From positions 124,001 to 188,000 of the forward strand of contig JACQWY010000027.1 in assembly GCA_016209015.1 (NCBI GenBank): a DNA stretch of 64,000 nucleotides, read 5' to 3'. The DNA comes from Gammaproteobacteria bacterium. GTDB taxonomy: Bacteria > Pseudomonadota > Gammaproteobacteria > Ga0077536. How positions within the stretch are numbered: position 1 is the first letter of the stretch; each line of letters starts with the position of its first letter. Under the pieces are notes generated by a model, which worked only from the letters and a program-made list of their open reading frames with translations, was not told the origin of the DNA and did no database searches. The position numbers and the translations under genes are program-made. Positions 1 through 9,711 of this stretch are shown one piece after another.

Positions 1-378
1 CTGATAGCAGATGCTCGTGATGCGCTCGATCGGCAGGAGCTTGGAGACGCTCGTGAATTCCTCGAGCGTGCGGCCGCCGTGGACGTATTCCATGACGATG
101 TAGAAGTGCCCGTTGTCGCTGCCGGCGTCGTAGATCGCGGTGATGTTCGGATGCTTGAGCATCCCGGCCGCCTGCGCCTCGTTGAAGAAGAGACGCCTGT
201 AGATCTGCGCGTTGTCGCCGTCTTCGACGTGCTCGCTGCGCGCGACCTTGATCGCGACCGGACGATCGATGAAAGGGTCCTGGGCGAGGTAGACGGTCGC
301 CATGTTCCCTTCGCCGATCTTTTTCAGGATCTGGTACTTCCCGAGCGCTTTGCCTTCGAGTGTGGACTCCGAGCTCAT
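1..378 (-). CDS. Serine/threonine protein kinase, N-terminal part only
   Basis: The first 126 residues of a Hanks-type Ser/Thr kinase are present; the gene runs off the left edge. The start is ATG at 378. Visible N-lobe elements are the glycine-rich loop (IGEGNMATVY, about residues 20-29), the ATP-anchoring lysine in VAIKV (about 43), the helix-C glutamate in FFNEA, and the hinge segment IVMEYV. The loop has Ala where the third Gly of GxGxxGxV is usual, which is tolerated in some kinases. The catalytic loop and any membrane or sensor domains lie outside the window. Such kinases phosphorylate Ser/Thr residues that FHA domains can read; an FHA protein lies at 41720-43309, but no link can be shown. 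The family assignment is secure; the substrate is unknown. Confidence 0.9.
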   Translation of the reverse strand, partial: MSSESTLEGKALGKYQILKKIGEGNMATVYLAQDPFIDRPVAIKVARSEHVEDGDNAQIYRRLFFNEAQAAGMLKHPNITAIYDAGSDNGHFYIVMEYVHGGRTLEEFTSVSKLLPIERITSICYQ

Positions 379-735
379 GCGCACCCCGTGCACGACGCGC
401 GCTGCCGCGCGCTTCCCGACCCGAGACCCTCGAATTCCTGCCGATATCTGCGACGCTTCACACCTGCTCCTTGCGGCCAGCCCGGTTTCGAGCCTTCGGG
501 TTCATAGCGGCCATGGGCATCAGCGCTTGACGGATGCCGGCGCGCGGTCCCCGACCGCGCCGGATTGTAGGCCATTACCGGTGCCCCAACCACGACTCGC
601 GACGCGATTCGCCACGTTTCCGGCGGGAACGCCCCCGCGCCTCCGGGGTCTCAGTTCGAGTCAATCCTGGCCGGCGGCGTGAAGTGCCTCTACACTTGCA
701 CGCGCGCGAACGCCCACCCACGACGAGGTCCCCTG
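379..735. other. Intergenic region between the divergent kinase and DsbC-like genes
   Basis: No convincing gene is visible. The region should hold both divergent promoters. A possible -10 hexamer TACACT (691-696) faces the DsbC-like gene but lacks a good -35. A short GC-rich hairpin around 541-560 is the only visible structure. Open frames crossing it have no homology I recognise and look like GC-driven noise. Confidence 0.4.
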
Positions 736-1464
736 ATGAAGCCGAGTAAACTCCTTGCCGCCCTCTGCCTGCTTGCTGTCGCCTGCGCGACGCGTGCCGA
801 GGACGATCTCCAGAAACGGCTGACGGCACGTATCCGCTCCGTGCTCCCGGACGCCAAAGTCACCAGCGTGAAGCCGGCCCCGATCGCGGGCCTCTACGAG
901 ATCATGATCGGTCCGTCACTGCTCTACATGACCGAGGACGGCAAGTTCATCGTCAAAGGCGACATCTTCGACGTGGCCGCGAAGCACAACGTCACCATGA
1001 GCCGCCGGGCCCAGGCCCGCGTGGAGGGCTTCAAGTCGCTGGGCCCGGATTCGATGATCGAGTTCGCCCCCGCCAGTGGACAGGCCAAGCGTACGCTCTA
1101 CGTGTTCACGGACATCGACTGTGGTTATTGCCGCAAACTGCACAAGGACATCAAGACGCTCACCGATGCCGGCATCGCGGTGCGCTACCTGGCGTTCCCG
1201 CGTACCGGACTGAACAGTGAGTCCTACAACAAGGCCGTCGCGGTCTGGTGCGCGCCCGATCGCAAACAGGCCCTGACCGACGCGAAGAACGGCAAGACCG
1301 TCGAATCGAAAGAGTGCCCGAACCCGGTGAAGGACCACTTCAGAATGGGCGAGGCGATGGGCGTGCACGGCACCCCGGCCGTCTATCTCGACACCGGCGA
1401 GGAACTGGGCGGCTACATCCCGCCAGGTGAAATCGTCCGCATGCTGAACGAGGGCGAGATCTGA
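736..1464 (+). CDS. dsbC: Periplasmic thiol:disulfide interchange protein, DsbC/DsbG type
   Basis: A 242-residue thioredoxin-fold protein, close to the length of DsbC. Residues 1-20 form a signal peptide ending in TRA. An N-terminal dimerisation-like domain (about 21-105) precedes the thioredoxin domain, which has a CGYC active site at 129-132 and a cis-proline loop (HGTPAVYL). DsbC isomerises wrong disulfides in periplasmic proteins and is kept reduced by DsbD. The CGYC dipeptide is the one typical of DsbC. The ATG at 736 is chosen over upstream starts because it is followed directly by the signal peptide and is preceded by GAGG at 724-727. It is followed after about 50 bases by a rightward TPR gene. 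DsbG is the alternative, but CGYC and the length favour DsbC. Confidence 0.87.
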   Translation: MKPSKLLAALCLLAVACATRAEDDLQKRLTARIRSVLPDAKVTSVKPAPIAGLYEIMIGPSLLYMTEDGKFIVKGDIFDVAAKHNVTMSRRAQARVEGFKSLGPDSMIEFAPASGQAKRTLYVFTDIDCGYCRKLHKDIKTLTDAGIAVRYLAFPRTGLNSESYNKAVAVWCAPDRKQALTDAKNGKTVESKECPNPVKDHFRMGEAMGVHGTPAVYLDTGEELGGYIPPGEIVRMLNEGEI

Positions 1465-1516
1465 CGGAAGTCCCGGTTCGGGCCCGACCCGGGCGCTCGC
1501 AGGGACGGCGCAGCCG

Positions 1517-4342
1517 ATGTTCGAAAAATTGTTCTCGAGGCGTCGGCGTTCCAGCCGGCGCCGCAGTCACCGCCAGCGCCGCATCCTTGCGATTGCGGCT
1601 CTCGCCATCAGCCTCGGTGCCGCCGCGTACTGGCGTCTGCATCGCGACTCACCGGACGAACTGCTGTCGCGCGGCCTCGAACGTGCCGCCCAGGGTGATC
1701 TCCGTGGCGCTCTCGTCGATCTGAAGGCCGGCCTCGCCGCCGCGCCCGGCCGCGCCGCAGCGCGTTTCGAGCTCGGTAAAGTCGAACTGCGGCTCGGTGA
1801 CGCCGCCTCCGCGTTGAAGGAGTTCGATGCTGCCCGCGGCCTCGGTCTCAACAGCGACGCCCTCGCGCAGGCGGCAGTCGGTGCCGCCATCGCAGCGGGC
1901 AGGCTCGATCGCGCGGGGGCCGATTTCGCGCTCTATGCGCGGGCCGATCAGGCCGGGTGGCTGTTGTTGAAGGGCGAGCTCGAATTTGCCGGCGGACGTC
2001 ATGCCGAAGCCCGTGCCTCGCTCGAGGAAGCGGCCCGGCGCGACCCCGCGCGTACCGACATCGCGCGGGCGCTCGTCCGCGCCGAGCTCGCGCTCGGCGA
2101 GCGGGCCGGCGCGCGGCGGGCGATCGACGCGGCGCTCGCGACGGACGGCAAGGACGCCGAGACCTGGCTGCTCAAAGGCCAGCTCGATCTCGCCGAGGAG
2201 CGGCATCCGGCCGCGCTCGCCGCGTACGAGCGCGCGCTCGCCCTCGATCCCCACGCGGCGCGGGCCCGGTTCGGCGTCGCCGCCGTCCGCATCGCGAGCA
2301 AGGAGTATACGGCTGCGGGCAAGGCGCTCGACGAGCTCGGTCCCGCCGCGAACGACGACCCGCGCGTGCTGTACGCGCGCGCGCTCATCGCGAACGGTTT
2401 GAACGAACCCCGGGCCGCACTCGCCGCGCTGCGCAAGGCCCTGCAGGTCGCGCCGCGCGCGCGAGAGAGTCTGCTGCTCGCGGCGGATCTGCATTTTCGT
2501 CTCGGCGAATACGGCCCGGCTGCCGATTACGCGCGGCGCCTGCTCGAGCTCGATCCCGGGGACCCGCTCGCGCAGCGGCTGCAGAAAGCGATTGCTCTCG
2601 CCTCGGGCCGGCTCGAGCACGCGCTCGGGGCGCTCGCGGGCACCGATCCCGAGCACTTGAACGATCCGCAACTGCTCTCCCTGCTCGGTACGACGTATCT
2701 CAAGAACGGACAATACGCGGCCGGCGCGAAGACGCTCGCCCGCGCCACGGCGCTCGCGCCCGATTCGTCACCCATCCGTCTGCAGTTCGCGCTGACGAAG
2801 CTCGCCACCGGTGAAGTCGATGCGGCCGTGCGCGAGCTCGAGGCCTTGCGCACGGCCGATCCCGACTACCTCCTCGCGGAAGTCGCCCTCGTGCTGCTGG
2901 AGCTCGATCGCCAGCAGCCAGAGGCCGCGCAGGCCGCGATCACGCGGGCCCTCGCCGCGCATCCTGACGAGCCGGTGCTGCTCAACACGCGCGGTTACGT
3001 CGAGGAACGGAGCGGCGCGGTCGATGCGGCGCGACGGATCTACGAAAGCGTCGCGAAGGCGGCACCGGATTTCCTGCCGGCGCGCTTCAATCTCGCGCGC
3101 CTCGACAACGCCGCCGGCATGCCGGAAGCAGCACAGGCGCGCTACCGCGCGATCCTCGAACATCATCCGCATCAGGCCGACGCGCTCAATGGACTCGCCG
3201 CGCTCGCGATGACGGCCGGCAACGAAGCGGAGGCCGAACGCCTGTGGCAGGAGGCGCGCGACAACAATCCCGAGGCCGTGCTGCCGCGCGTGATGCTCGC
3301 CCAGCAGGCACGCCTGCATCACAAGCTCGATCTCGCCGCGCAGTTCGCCGAGGAAGCGCGCGCGCTCGGTCCGTTCCTGCCGCTCGTGCAGTACGAGTTC
3401 GCACTCGCGATGCTCGCGACCGACCATGCCGACCGGGCTGTCGAGCCCTTGCAGAGTCTCGTCGCGCGCTTTCCGAAGTCCGCGCCGTTGCTGCGGCTGA
3501 TGTCGTCGGCCTACGGACGGACCAGGGACGACGCGCGGCTCGAGGCCACGCTCCGTGCGTTGCTCGATCTCGCGCCGGGCGACGGCGAGGCGACGCGGGC
3601 GCTCGCCGGCATCGCGATCGACAAGGGCGACTCGGCGGCCGCCGAACGCCTCGCCGCGGGCATCGAGAAATCCGATGCCGCAGCGGCGGCTGAGCTGCGC
3701 GGCGACGTCGCCGCCGCGGGCGGGCACCTCGACGCGGCGCTCGCGGCTTACGAACGGGCGCAGAAGACCACGCCTTCGTCCCGCGTGCTCGTCAAGCTTC
3801 AGCACATGAACGATCAGCGCGCGACCGGTGCCGAGCTCTTCCCGGAATGGATCGCCGCCCATCCCGATGATCTCGGCACCCGGCTCGCGGCAGCGACGCG
3901 CTGGCAGCGCCTCGGTCGGAACGCGGCGGCGCGCGAGCAATACGAGTGGATCGTGAAAGCGGTGCCTCGACACGCGCTCGCGCTGAACAATCTGGCCTGG
4001 CTCTGTTTCGAAGCGGGCGACCCGCGTGCCGCGGATTTCGCGCGCCGCGCCGTGGCGGCGGCGCCGGAACGCGCGGAGTATCTCGATACTTACGGTTGGC
4101 TGCTGTTCAAGCAGGGCAACACGGAGCAGGCGCTCGATCTGCTGCGCAAGGCCGTGGAACGCGCGCCAGGCGAGCCCGATCTGCATTACCACCTCGCCGC
4201 GGCGCTCGCGGACGGCGGCCAGAAGCCGGCCGCGCGCACTGAGCTCGAAGCCGCGCTGGCCAAGCCCGCCGCGTTCCCGAGCCGGAAGGACGCGGAAGCC
4301 TTGCTGAGCGAGCTCGGCCACCCGCCAGAAAGCGCTGAATGA
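1517..4342 (+). CDS. Large TPR-repeat protein resembling PrsT
   Basis: A 941-residue protein with an Arg-rich cytoplasmic N-terminus ([10 protein letters not shown]), one membrane span (about 23-42), and then almost entirely degenerate tetratricopeptide repeats (recurring A..AL..A...P...A pattern) to the C-terminus. Length and stretches such as AEVALVLLELDRQQPEAA resemble PrsT, the TPR protein of exosortase/PEP-CTERM loci involved in exopolysaccharide and surface protein export. No exosortase, PEP-CTERM protein or polysaccharide gene is in this window, so the functional link is inference. It is probably a membrane-anchored periplasmic scaffold. The start ATG at 1517 follows the DsbC-like gene by 52 bases. 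It ends 37 bases before the convergent DUF3108 gene, with a small hairpin (4368-4389) over the junction. Confidence 0.7.
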   Translation: MFEKLFSRRRRSSRRRSHRQRRILAIAALAISLGAAAYWRLHRDSPDELLSRGLERAAQGDLRGALVDLKAGLAAAPGRAAARFELGKVELRLGDAASALKEFDAARGLGLNSDALAQAAVGAAIAAGRLDRAGADFALYARADQAGWLLLKGELEFAGGRHAEARASLEEAARRDPARTDIARALVRAELALGERAGARRAIDAALATDGKDAETWLLKGQLDLAEERHPAALAAYERALALDPHAARARFGVAAVRIASKEYTAAGKALDELGPAANDDPRVLYARALIANGLNEPRAALAALRKALQVAPRARESLLLAADLHFRLGEYGPAADYARRLLELDPGDPLAQRLQKAIALASGRLEHALGALAGTDPEHLNDPQLLSLLGTTYLKNGQYAAGAKTLARATALAPDSSPIRLQFALTKLATGEVDAAVRELEALRTADPDYLLAEVALVLLELDRQQPEAAQAAITRALAAHPDEPVLLNTRGYVEERSGAVDAARRIYESVAKAAPDFLPARFNLARLDNAAGMPEAAQARYRAILEHHPHQADALNGLAALAMTAGNEAEAERLWQEARDNNPEAVLPRVMLAQQARLHHKLDLAAQFAEEARALGPFLPLVQYEFALAMLATDHADRAVEPLQSLVARFPKSAPLLRLMSSAYGRTRDDARLEATLRALLDLAPGDGEATRALAGIAIDKGDSAAAERLAAGIEKSDAAAAAELRGDVAAAGGHLDAALAAYERAQKTTPSSRVLVKLQHMNDQRATGAELFPEWIAAHPDDLGTRLAAATRWQRLGRNAAAREQYEWIVKAVPRHALALNNLAWLCFEAGDPRAADFARRAVAAAPERAEYLDTYGWLLFKQGNTEQALDLLRKAVERAPGEPDLHYHLAAALADGGQKPAARTELEAALAKPAAFPSRKDAEALLSELGHPPESAE

Positions 4343-4379
4343 GACCAGCCTGGAGGTTTCGGAGCGTCCTCGAGCTTGT

Positions 4380-5105
4380 TCACTCGAGGCGCTGGAGGAG
4401 GGCGGTCGTGATCTTGCCGTCTTTCTCGCGATGCTCGATCTTCACCGGGAGAAAGCCGAGCTTCGGGGCGCACCACAATACGGTGCGCCGCTTGCTGCTG
4501 CCGTTCACGCGCTCGATGCGCGTGGTGTCGAACGTACCGGCGGGCGTGACGACCTGCTCGTCACCGCGCCGCGCGAGCACGTAATCCGTGATGCCGTCGC
4601 CGTCCGCGACGCTGTACGTCAGCGTGGCGCCCGAGGCGAGGTCGCCCATCACCGCGAGCTGGTAGACGAGCTTGTCGAGCAGGCCGGCTCTCGACGTCGC
4701 CTGACTTTCGCGTCCCTTGTATCGCGTCGTGAGCGTGCCCGCCTTCCAGTCGAAGACGACGGCGAGCGCGCGCTTCTTCTTCTTGCCGCCGGGGTCGTAG
4801 TCGTAACGCTCGGGACGGGGCCGTCCGTCGAGGAGCGTGCCGCGGCTCGTCTCGACGATCCGGCCGTCCTGGAACATCGCGGCGATCCCCGTGGCCTCGA
4901 CGGTGGACGAGAGCTCGTAGCCGTGGTTCGTGCCGAGCGCGAGCTTGCGCGTCATCGTGCCGACGGTCATCTTGCCCATCGCGAGCGCGTACGTGGCGGT
5001 GAAGGGTTTCAGCGCGTCGGCATGCGCCGCGAGAGGCGCGAGCACCGCGAGCAGGAGCAGGGCAGGTCGCCATTCGAGGCGTCGGGTCGGACCGTGAATG
5101 CGCAT
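4380..5105 (-). CDS. DUF3108 family exported protein
   Basis: A 241-residue protein with a signal peptide (hydrophobic core [14 protein letters not shown], cleavage near residue 30) and a DUF3108-type beta-rich body. Typical family features are the opening [15 protein letters not shown], the middle [15 protein letters not shown], and the closing pattern in which a value computed for an ester or sugar-like property is compared ([22 protein letters not shown]). Members are periplasmic proteins of unknown function, often near outer membrane or LPS genes, as here where it is divergent from hldE. The start ATG at 5105 is the only one giving a complete signal peptide. No biochemical function should be assigned. 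Confidence 0.8.
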   Translation of the reverse strand: MRIHGPTRRLEWRPALLLLAVLAPLAAHADALKPFTATYALAMGKMTVGTMTRKLALGTNHGYELSSTVEATGIAAMFQDGRIVETSRGTLLDGRPRPERYDYDPGGKKKKRALAVVFDWKAGTLTTRYKGRESQATSRAGLLDKLVYQLAVMGDLASGATLTYSVADGDGITDYVLARRGDEQVVTPAGTFDTTRIERVNGSSKRRTVLWCAPKLGFLPVKIEHREKDGKITTALLQRLE

Positions 5106-5132
5106 GGCCTTGTGTTAAGATTCAGCGACTTT

Positions 5133-5154
5133 CCGCCGGTCGCGCGACCGGCGG
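5133..5154. repeat. Perfect 22-bp palindrome in the DUF3108/hldE divergent spacer
   Basis: Ten-base arms (left CCGCCGGTCG, 5133-5142; right 5145-5154) are separated by CG. It lies between two divergent starts, just upstream of a possible -10 TATACA (5169-5174) for hldE. It could be an operator or a DNA/RNA hairpin; there is no T-tract for an intrinsic terminator. Confidence 0.6.
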
Positions 5155-5185
5155 ACCTCAGGGCCCAGTATACACAGTACACATC

Positions 5186-6634
5186 ATGAAACGACGCGTT
5201 GCAGAGCTGGCGTCAGCACGGATCCTCGTCGTCGGCGACGTCATGCTCGACCGCTACTGGTCGGGCAGCACGACGCGCGTCTCCCCCGAAGCACCGGTGC
5301 CGATCGTGCGCGTGACGGGCGTCGAAGAGCGCGTCGGCGGTGCGGCGAACGTCGCGGCGAACGCTGCGGCGCTCGGCGCGACGGTCGATCTCGTCGGGGT
5401 CACCGGCGCCGATCCGGAATCCGCGCGGCTCGCGTCCCTCTGCGAGGTCGCGGGCGTCGGCGCGCACTTTCGTGCCGTCGCCGATTTGCCGACGATCGTG
5501 AAGCTGCGCGTCGTCTCGCAGAACCAGCAGCTTCTGCGCCTCGACTTCGAACATCCGCCGCAGGCCGCGGCGCCCACCGGGTTCGCCGAGCTCGTCACGG
5601 CGCGGCTCGCCGGATGCGGCGTCCTCGTGCTCTCCGACTACGGCAAGGGAACCCTCAGCGGCGTCGCGGATCTCATCGCCATCGCGCATCGTCAGGGCAC
5701 GCGGGTCGTCGTCGATCCGAAAGGCCGGGACTTCGCGCGCTATCAGGGCGCGGATCTCATCACGCCGAACATGAGCGAGTTCGAAGCCGTCGTCGGCCGC
5801 TGCGCCGGCGAAGTGGAGCTCGTGCAGAAGGCGCTCGCGCTCTGCGCCGAACGCGAGTTCGCCGCGATACTCGTCACGCGCAGCGAGCACGGCATGTCGC
5901 TCGTCCGGCCCGGGCATGACCCTTTGCATCTGCATGCCGAAGCGCGCGACGTCTACGACGTGACCGGCGCCGGCGACACGGTGTGCGCGACGCTCGCCAC
6001 CGCGCTCGCCGCAGGCTTCGACATGCCTGATGCGATCCGTCTCGCGAACACCGCCGCCGGCATCGTCGTCGGCAAGCTCGGCACTGCCGTGATCCGCAAC
6101 GCGGAGCTCGCCGCCGCGCTGCATGCCCACGAGGCTGGCGAGCAGGGGATGGTCGATCGTGACGAGCTCGTGCGGCGCGTCGGTCTGGCGCGCGAACGCG
6201 GCGAACGCATCGTGATGACGAACGGCTGCTTCGATCTGCTGCATGCCGGTCACGTGCGTTATCTGCGCGCTGCGGCCGAGCTCGGCGATCGGCTCATCGT
6301 CGCGGTGAATTCAGATGAGTCCGTGCGGCGTCTCAAGGGCACCGGCCGGCCGCTCAATCCGCTCGCGGAACGCATGGAAGTGCTCGCCGCGCTCGCCGGC
6401 GTGGACTGGGTCGTGCCTTTCGACGAGGAGACGCCGCGCGATCTCGTCGCCGCCGTCCTGCCGGACGTGCTCGTGAAGGGCGGCGATTACCTCGTCACGC
6501 AGATCGCGGGTGCGCAGGAAGTCCTCGCCGCGGGCGGCGAGGTGCTGACGCTGCCGTATCACGCGGGGCTCTCCACCACGAACATCATCTCGAACATGCA
6601 GGCGTCGGACGTGGACGCCGGGAGTGCCCCGTGA
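5186..6634 (+). CDS. hldE: Bifunctional heptose-7-phosphate kinase / heptose-1-phosphate adenylyltransferase
   Basis: A 482-residue two-domain enzyme of the ADP-heptose pathway. The N-terminal PfkB/ribokinase domain (about 1-320) phosphorylates D-glycero-D-manno-heptose 7-phosphate; its signatures are [15 protein letters not shown] and the C-terminal [14 protein letters not shown] with the catalytic Asp. The C-terminal nucleotidyltransferase domain (about 340-475) has [15 protein letters not shown], with the HxGH motif, and transfers AMP to heptose 1-phosphate. Length matches fused HldE/RfaE. It is cytoplasmic and supplies ADP-heptose for the LPS inner core. The next two genes are hldD, starting inside its stop codon, and waaA, giving a coupled operon. 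The ATG at 5186 is fixed by its proximity to the promoter region and by family alignment. Confidence 0.96.
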   Translation: MKRRVAELASARILVVGDVMLDRYWSGSTTRVSPEAPVPIVRVTGVEERVGGAANVAANAAALGATVDLVGVTGADPESARLASLCEVAGVGAHFRAVADLPTIVKLRVVSQNQQLLRLDFEHPPQAAAPTGFAELVTARLAGCGVLVLSDYGKGTLSGVADLIAIAHRQGTRVVVDPKGRDFARYQGADLITPNMSEFEAVVGRCAGEVELVQKALALCAEREFAAILVTRSEHGMSLVRPGHDPLHLHAEARDVYDVTGAGDTVCATLATALAAGFDMPDAIRLANTAAGIVVGKLGTAVIRNAELAAALHAHEAGEQGMVDRDELVRRVGLARERGERIVMTNGCFDLLHAGHVRYLRAAAELGDRLIVAVNSDESVRRLKGTGRPLNPLAERMEVLAALAGVDWVVPFDEETPRDLVAAVLPDVLVKGGDYLVTQIAGAQEVLAAGGEVLTLPYHAGLSTTNIISNMQASDVDAGSAP

Positions 6635-7575
6635 TAGTCGTCACCGGCGGCGCCGGATTCATCGGCAGCAACCTCGTCCACGAGCTCAATGCGCGCGGCC
6701 GCCAAGATTTGATCGTCGTCGACGATCTGAGCGACGGGCACAAGTTCGTCAATCTCGTCGGCAGCATGGTCGCCGACTACTACGACAAGGACGAATTCCT
6801 CGCACTCGTCGCCGCGCGTGGCCCGCGGCTGCAGAACGTCGACGTCGTCTACCATCTCGGCGCGTGCTCCGACACCACGGAATGGAACGGGCGCTACATG
6901 CTGGATGCGAACTTCCGTTACTCGCGCGAGCTGTTCGATTTCTGTCAGGAACGCGCGATTCCCTTCGTGTACGCCTCGAGCGCCGCGGTCTACGGCGGCG
7001 GCACGGAGTTCGTGGAGACACCGGCCTGCGAGTGTCCTCTCAACGTCTACGGCTATTCGAAGCTGCTGTTCGATCAATACGTCCGCCGTTTCCTCGCCGC
7101 GCCGCGTGCGCGGGTCTGCGGCCTGCGTTACTTCAACGTCTACGGGCCGCGCGAGCAGCACAAGGGCCGCATGGCGAGCATCGCCTTCCACACGAACCGG
7201 CAATTGAAGGAGCAGGGCGTCGTGAAGCTGTTCGGCGCCTCGCATGGTTGCCCCCCGGGCGGCCAGCGCCGCGATTTCGTTTCGGTCCACGACGCCGTCA
7301 AGGTGACGCTGTGGTGCGGTACGGAGGCGACGGAGTCGGGGATCTTCAACTGCGGCACCGGCCGTGCCGAGACTTTCAACGCCGTCGGGGAGGCAGTGCT
7401 CGCGTGGCATGCCACGGGCCGCATCGAATACATTCCGTTTCCCGAGGATCTCGCGGGCGCCTACCAGGCCCATACGCAGGCCGACCTCAGCCGCCTGCGC
7501 GCCGCCGGCTACGCCGAGCCGTTCCTGGACGTGGCCGCCGGCACGCGGCGCTATCTCGACTGGTTGAACGGGTGA
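6631..7575 (+). CDS. hldD: ADP-L-glycero-D-manno-heptose 6-epimerase
   Basis: A 314-residue NAD(P)-dependent short-chain epimerase. The Rossmann motif [15 protein letters not shown] is at the N-terminus, the catalytic YGYSK (Tyr/Lys pair) follows SSAAVYG, and [18 protein letters not shown] is typical of HldD. It converts ADP-D,D-heptose to ADP-L,D-heptose for LPS core assembly. It starts with GTG at 6631, overlapping the hldE stop in GTGA, so translation is coupled. It ends in another GTGA overlap with waaA. Length is within family range (about 310). Confidence 0.96.
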   Translation: MIVVTGGAGFIGSNLVHELNARGRQDLIVVDDLSDGHKFVNLVGSMVADYYDKDEFLALVAARGPRLQNVDVVYHLGACSDTTEWNGRYMLDANFRYSRELFDFCQERAIPFVYASSAAVYGGGTEFVETPACECPLNVYGYSKLLFDQYVRRFLAAPRARVCGLRYFNVYGPREQHKGRMASIAFHTNRQLKEQGVVKLFGASHGCPPGGQRRDFVSVHDAVKVTLWCGTEATESGIFNCGTGRAETFNAVGEAVLAWHATGRIEYIPFPEDLAGAYQAHTQADLSRLRAAGYAEPFLDVAAGTRRYLDWLNG

Positions 7576-8840
7576 GAGCGCTCTATACCGTCGCCTTCAT
7601 ATTCTCGCTCCCGCTGATCCTGCTGCGCCTGTGGTGGCGCGGCCGGCGCAATCCCGGCTACCGGGCGCGCTGGTGGGAACGCTTCGGGATCTATCGCGGC
7701 ACGCCGCTGCTCGACCGTCCGGTGTGGATCCACGCGGTCTCGGTGGGCGAGGTGAGCGCGGCTTCGCCACTCATCAAGGCGCTGCGGGATCGCCATCGTC
7801 AGCTCCCCATCCTCGTCACGACGACGACGCCGACCGGCTTCGACACCGTGTCCCGGCAGTTTCCCGGTGCGGTCGCGCACGTGTATTTCCCCTACGACGT
7901 ACCGTTCGTCGTGCGTCGTCTGTTGCGGCGGTTCCGGCCGCGCGCACTCGTTTTGATGGAGACCGAGCTCTGGCCGAACGTCGTCGCCGTGTGCACTGCC
8001 GACGGCGTCCCCGTTTATCTCGTGAATGCACGCCTCTCCGCCCGCTCGGCAGAGCGTTACGCGATCCTGCCGCGCATGACGCGGAAGATGCTCGAGGGCT
8101 TCAGCGGTATCGCGGTCCAGAACGCCGCCGATGCCGCGCGCTTCCTCGATCTCGGTGCGCCGGGCGCGCGCACGCAGGTCACGGGCAGCATGAAATTCGA
8201 CGTGAGCTACCCGGCGAGCCTGCGTGAGGAAGGCGCGGCGCTGCGCCGAGAGCTCGGGGTGAACCGCCCCATCCTGATGGCCGGCAGCACCCGGCCCGGC
8301 GAGGAGGAGGTCGTGCTCGAAGCGTTCGCGATCCTCCGTCAACGCCATCCCAATTGCCTGCTCGTGCTCGCACCGCGCCATCCCGAGCGCTTCGAATCGG
8401 TCGTCGCAATGTGCCGGCAGCGCGGCTTCGCGGTCGTCTCGCGCCGCGCCGGCCAGGCCTGCACCGAGGACACGGCGGTCTTCCTGCTCGACACGATGGG
8501 CGAGCTCATGTGTTTCTACGCCGCGTCCGACGTCGCATTCGTCGGGGGCAGCCTGGTGCCGGCAGGCGGCCACAACGTGCTCGAGCCCGCAGTTGTCGGC
8601 GTGCCGATAGTGGTCGGACCGCATCTCTTCAACTTCGCGGAGATCTCGACACTCCTCGAAGCAGCCGGCGCGCTGAAGATCGTGCAGGGTGCTGCCGACA
8701 TGGCAGCCATGGCGTCGCGCTGGATGAGCGACAGCAACGCGCGCGATCTCGCGGGGTGTGCGGGGCGGGACGTCGTGATGCAGAGCCGGGGTGCCACCGA
8801 GCGCACGCTCGCGCTGCTCGCGACGAGCCTCGGCGCATAG
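7572..8840 (+). CDS. waaA: 3-deoxy-D-manno-octulosonic acid (Kdo) transferase
   Basis: A 422-residue GT30 glycosyltransferase. It has an N-terminal membrane anchor (about 1-20), the conserved [21 protein letters not shown] containing the catalytic Glu, METELWPN, and the C-terminal GGHNVLEPA nucleotide-sugar motif. It transfers Kdo from CMP-Kdo to the lipid A precursor at the inner membrane. The true start is GTG at 7572 in GTGA overlap with hldD; the frame stays open far upstream, but only this start gives the family N-terminus (VRALYTVAF). Together with hldE and hldD it makes an LPS inner-core operon. Confidence 0.95.
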   Translation: MRALYTVAFIFSLPLILLRLWWRGRRNPGYRARWWERFGIYRGTPLLDRPVWIHAVSVGEVSAASPLIKALRDRHRQLPILVTTTTPTGFDTVSRQFPGAVAHVYFPYDVPFVVRRLLRRFRPRALVLMETELWPNVVAVCTADGVPVYLVNARLSARSAERYAILPRMTRKMLEGFSGIAVQNAADAARFLDLGAPGARTQVTGSMKFDVSYPASLREEGAALRRELGVNRPILMAGSTRPGEEEVVLEAFAILRQRHPNCLLVLAPRHPERFESVVAMCRQRGFAVVSRRAGQACTEDTAVFLLDTMGELMCFYAASDVAFVGGSLVPAGGHNVLEPAVVGVPIVVGPHLFNFAEISTLLEAAGALKIVQGAADMAAMASRWMSDSNARDLAGCAGRDVVMQSRGATERTLALLATSLGA

Positions 8841-8963
8841 CCGGGAGACCGCCATCCGGCGCACGGCGAATGGGAGAAAATCCCCGATTTGACGATCTCG
8901 AAATGCTATCCTTCGTACCTGCGACATCGAGACCTCTCGCAGCTCAGCAGTGGAGAAAAGATC

Positions 8964-9611
8964 ATGAAGACACGTAGCCGATTCCTGCCGGCGATGCCGG
9001 CCATAGCGGCGGTCGCGGCCCTCCTCACGCCGGCCATCGCGGCCGCGCAGACGCAGGTGTTCGCCTACCCTGCGGCCGGACAATCCGCGGAACAGCAGTC
9101 CCGCGACAAGTACGAATGCCATAACTGGGCCGTGAGCCAGACCGGATTCGACCCGACGCAAGCCGCGCCGCTGCCGCCGGCGAACCAGCCGCCGCCGGCT
9201 TACGGCTACAGCGATCAGCGTCCGCCGCCACCGCCTCAGCAGAGCAGCGGCGGCTTTCTCGGCATCGGCAACGGCGGTGCGCTGCAGGGTACGGGCATGG
9301 TCGGTGACGCGGCGACGGGCGCGGCGCTCGGTGCGGCGGGTGGCGCGATCGCGGGCAACGCGGGACAGGGCGCGGCGATCGGCGCGATCGCCTCGACGCT
9401 GTTCGGCGCCTATAAGCGCTCGTCGACCGATACTTCGCCGCAGCAACAGCAACAGGCCTACCAGCAGCAGCAGTATCAGCAACAGCAATACCAGCAGCAG
9501 CAATACCAGCAACAGTCGAATCAGGTGTATGCGGATCGGCTGAACAAGCAGTCGGACTACAACACCGCGTTCGGCGCCTGCATGAAGAGCCGCCAGTACA
9601 GCATCAACTGA
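8964..9611 (+). CDS. Exported glycine-zipper protein with a Gln-rich repeat tail
   Basis: A 215-residue protein with a signal peptide (about 1-27, ending AIAAA). A short domain with one Cys (KYECHNWAVSQTGFDP, about 50-65) precedes a Pro-rich linker, a glycine-zipper hydrophobic stretch (GDAATGAALGAAGGAIAGNA, about 112-145), and a low-complexity tail of repeated YQQQQ units. It ends with a second Cys-containing segment (YNTAFGACMKSRQYS). The layout resembles small YMGG/glycine-zipper envelope proteins of unknown function. The ATG at 8964 has a good Shine-Dalgarno (GGAGA, about 8952). A strong terminator follows at 9647-9672. I infer a periplasmic or outer membrane-associated location. Confidence 0.75.
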   Translation: MKTRSRFLPAMPAIAAVAALLTPAIAAAQTQVFAYPAAGQSAEQQSRDKYECHNWAVSQTGFDPTQAAPLPPANQPPPAYGYSDQRPPPPPQQSSGGFLGIGNGGALQGTGMVGDAATGAALGAAGGAIAGNAGQGAAIGAIASTLFGAYKRSSTDTSPQQQQQAYQQQQYQQQQYQQQQYQQQSNQVYADRLNKQSDYNTAFGACMKSRQYSIN

Positions 9612-9646
9612 AAGTCACGGGCGGCGCATCGGGCGCCGTCGAAACG

Positions 9647-9672
9647 ATACGGGCGCCCTCGGGCGCCCGTAT
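9647..9672. terminator. Bidirectional hairpin terminator
   Basis: A perfect 12-bp stem (ATACGGGCGCCC, 9647-9658, with 9661-9672) lies between the convergent glycine-zipper and isochorismatase genes. The T-rich flank is short (TTCGTT), so strength is uncertain. Confidence 0.7.
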
Positions 9673-9711
9673 TCGTTCAGGAGGATCGCGGACTCCGCGA
9701 CGGCCGAGTTC

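Noticed and set aside
4368-4389. Hairpin over the TPR/DUF3108 junction as a terminator
   Set aside because: The stem is only 7 bp, overlaps the DUF3108 stop codon and has no T-tract.
8889-8912. TTGACG and TATCCT as a promoter for the Gln-rich protein
   Set aside because: The spacing is 12 bases, too short for sigma-70.
9440-9530. Short tandem repeats suggestive of a CRISPR array
   Set aside because: The units are 15 bases with no spacers and encode YQQQQ in frame within a gene.
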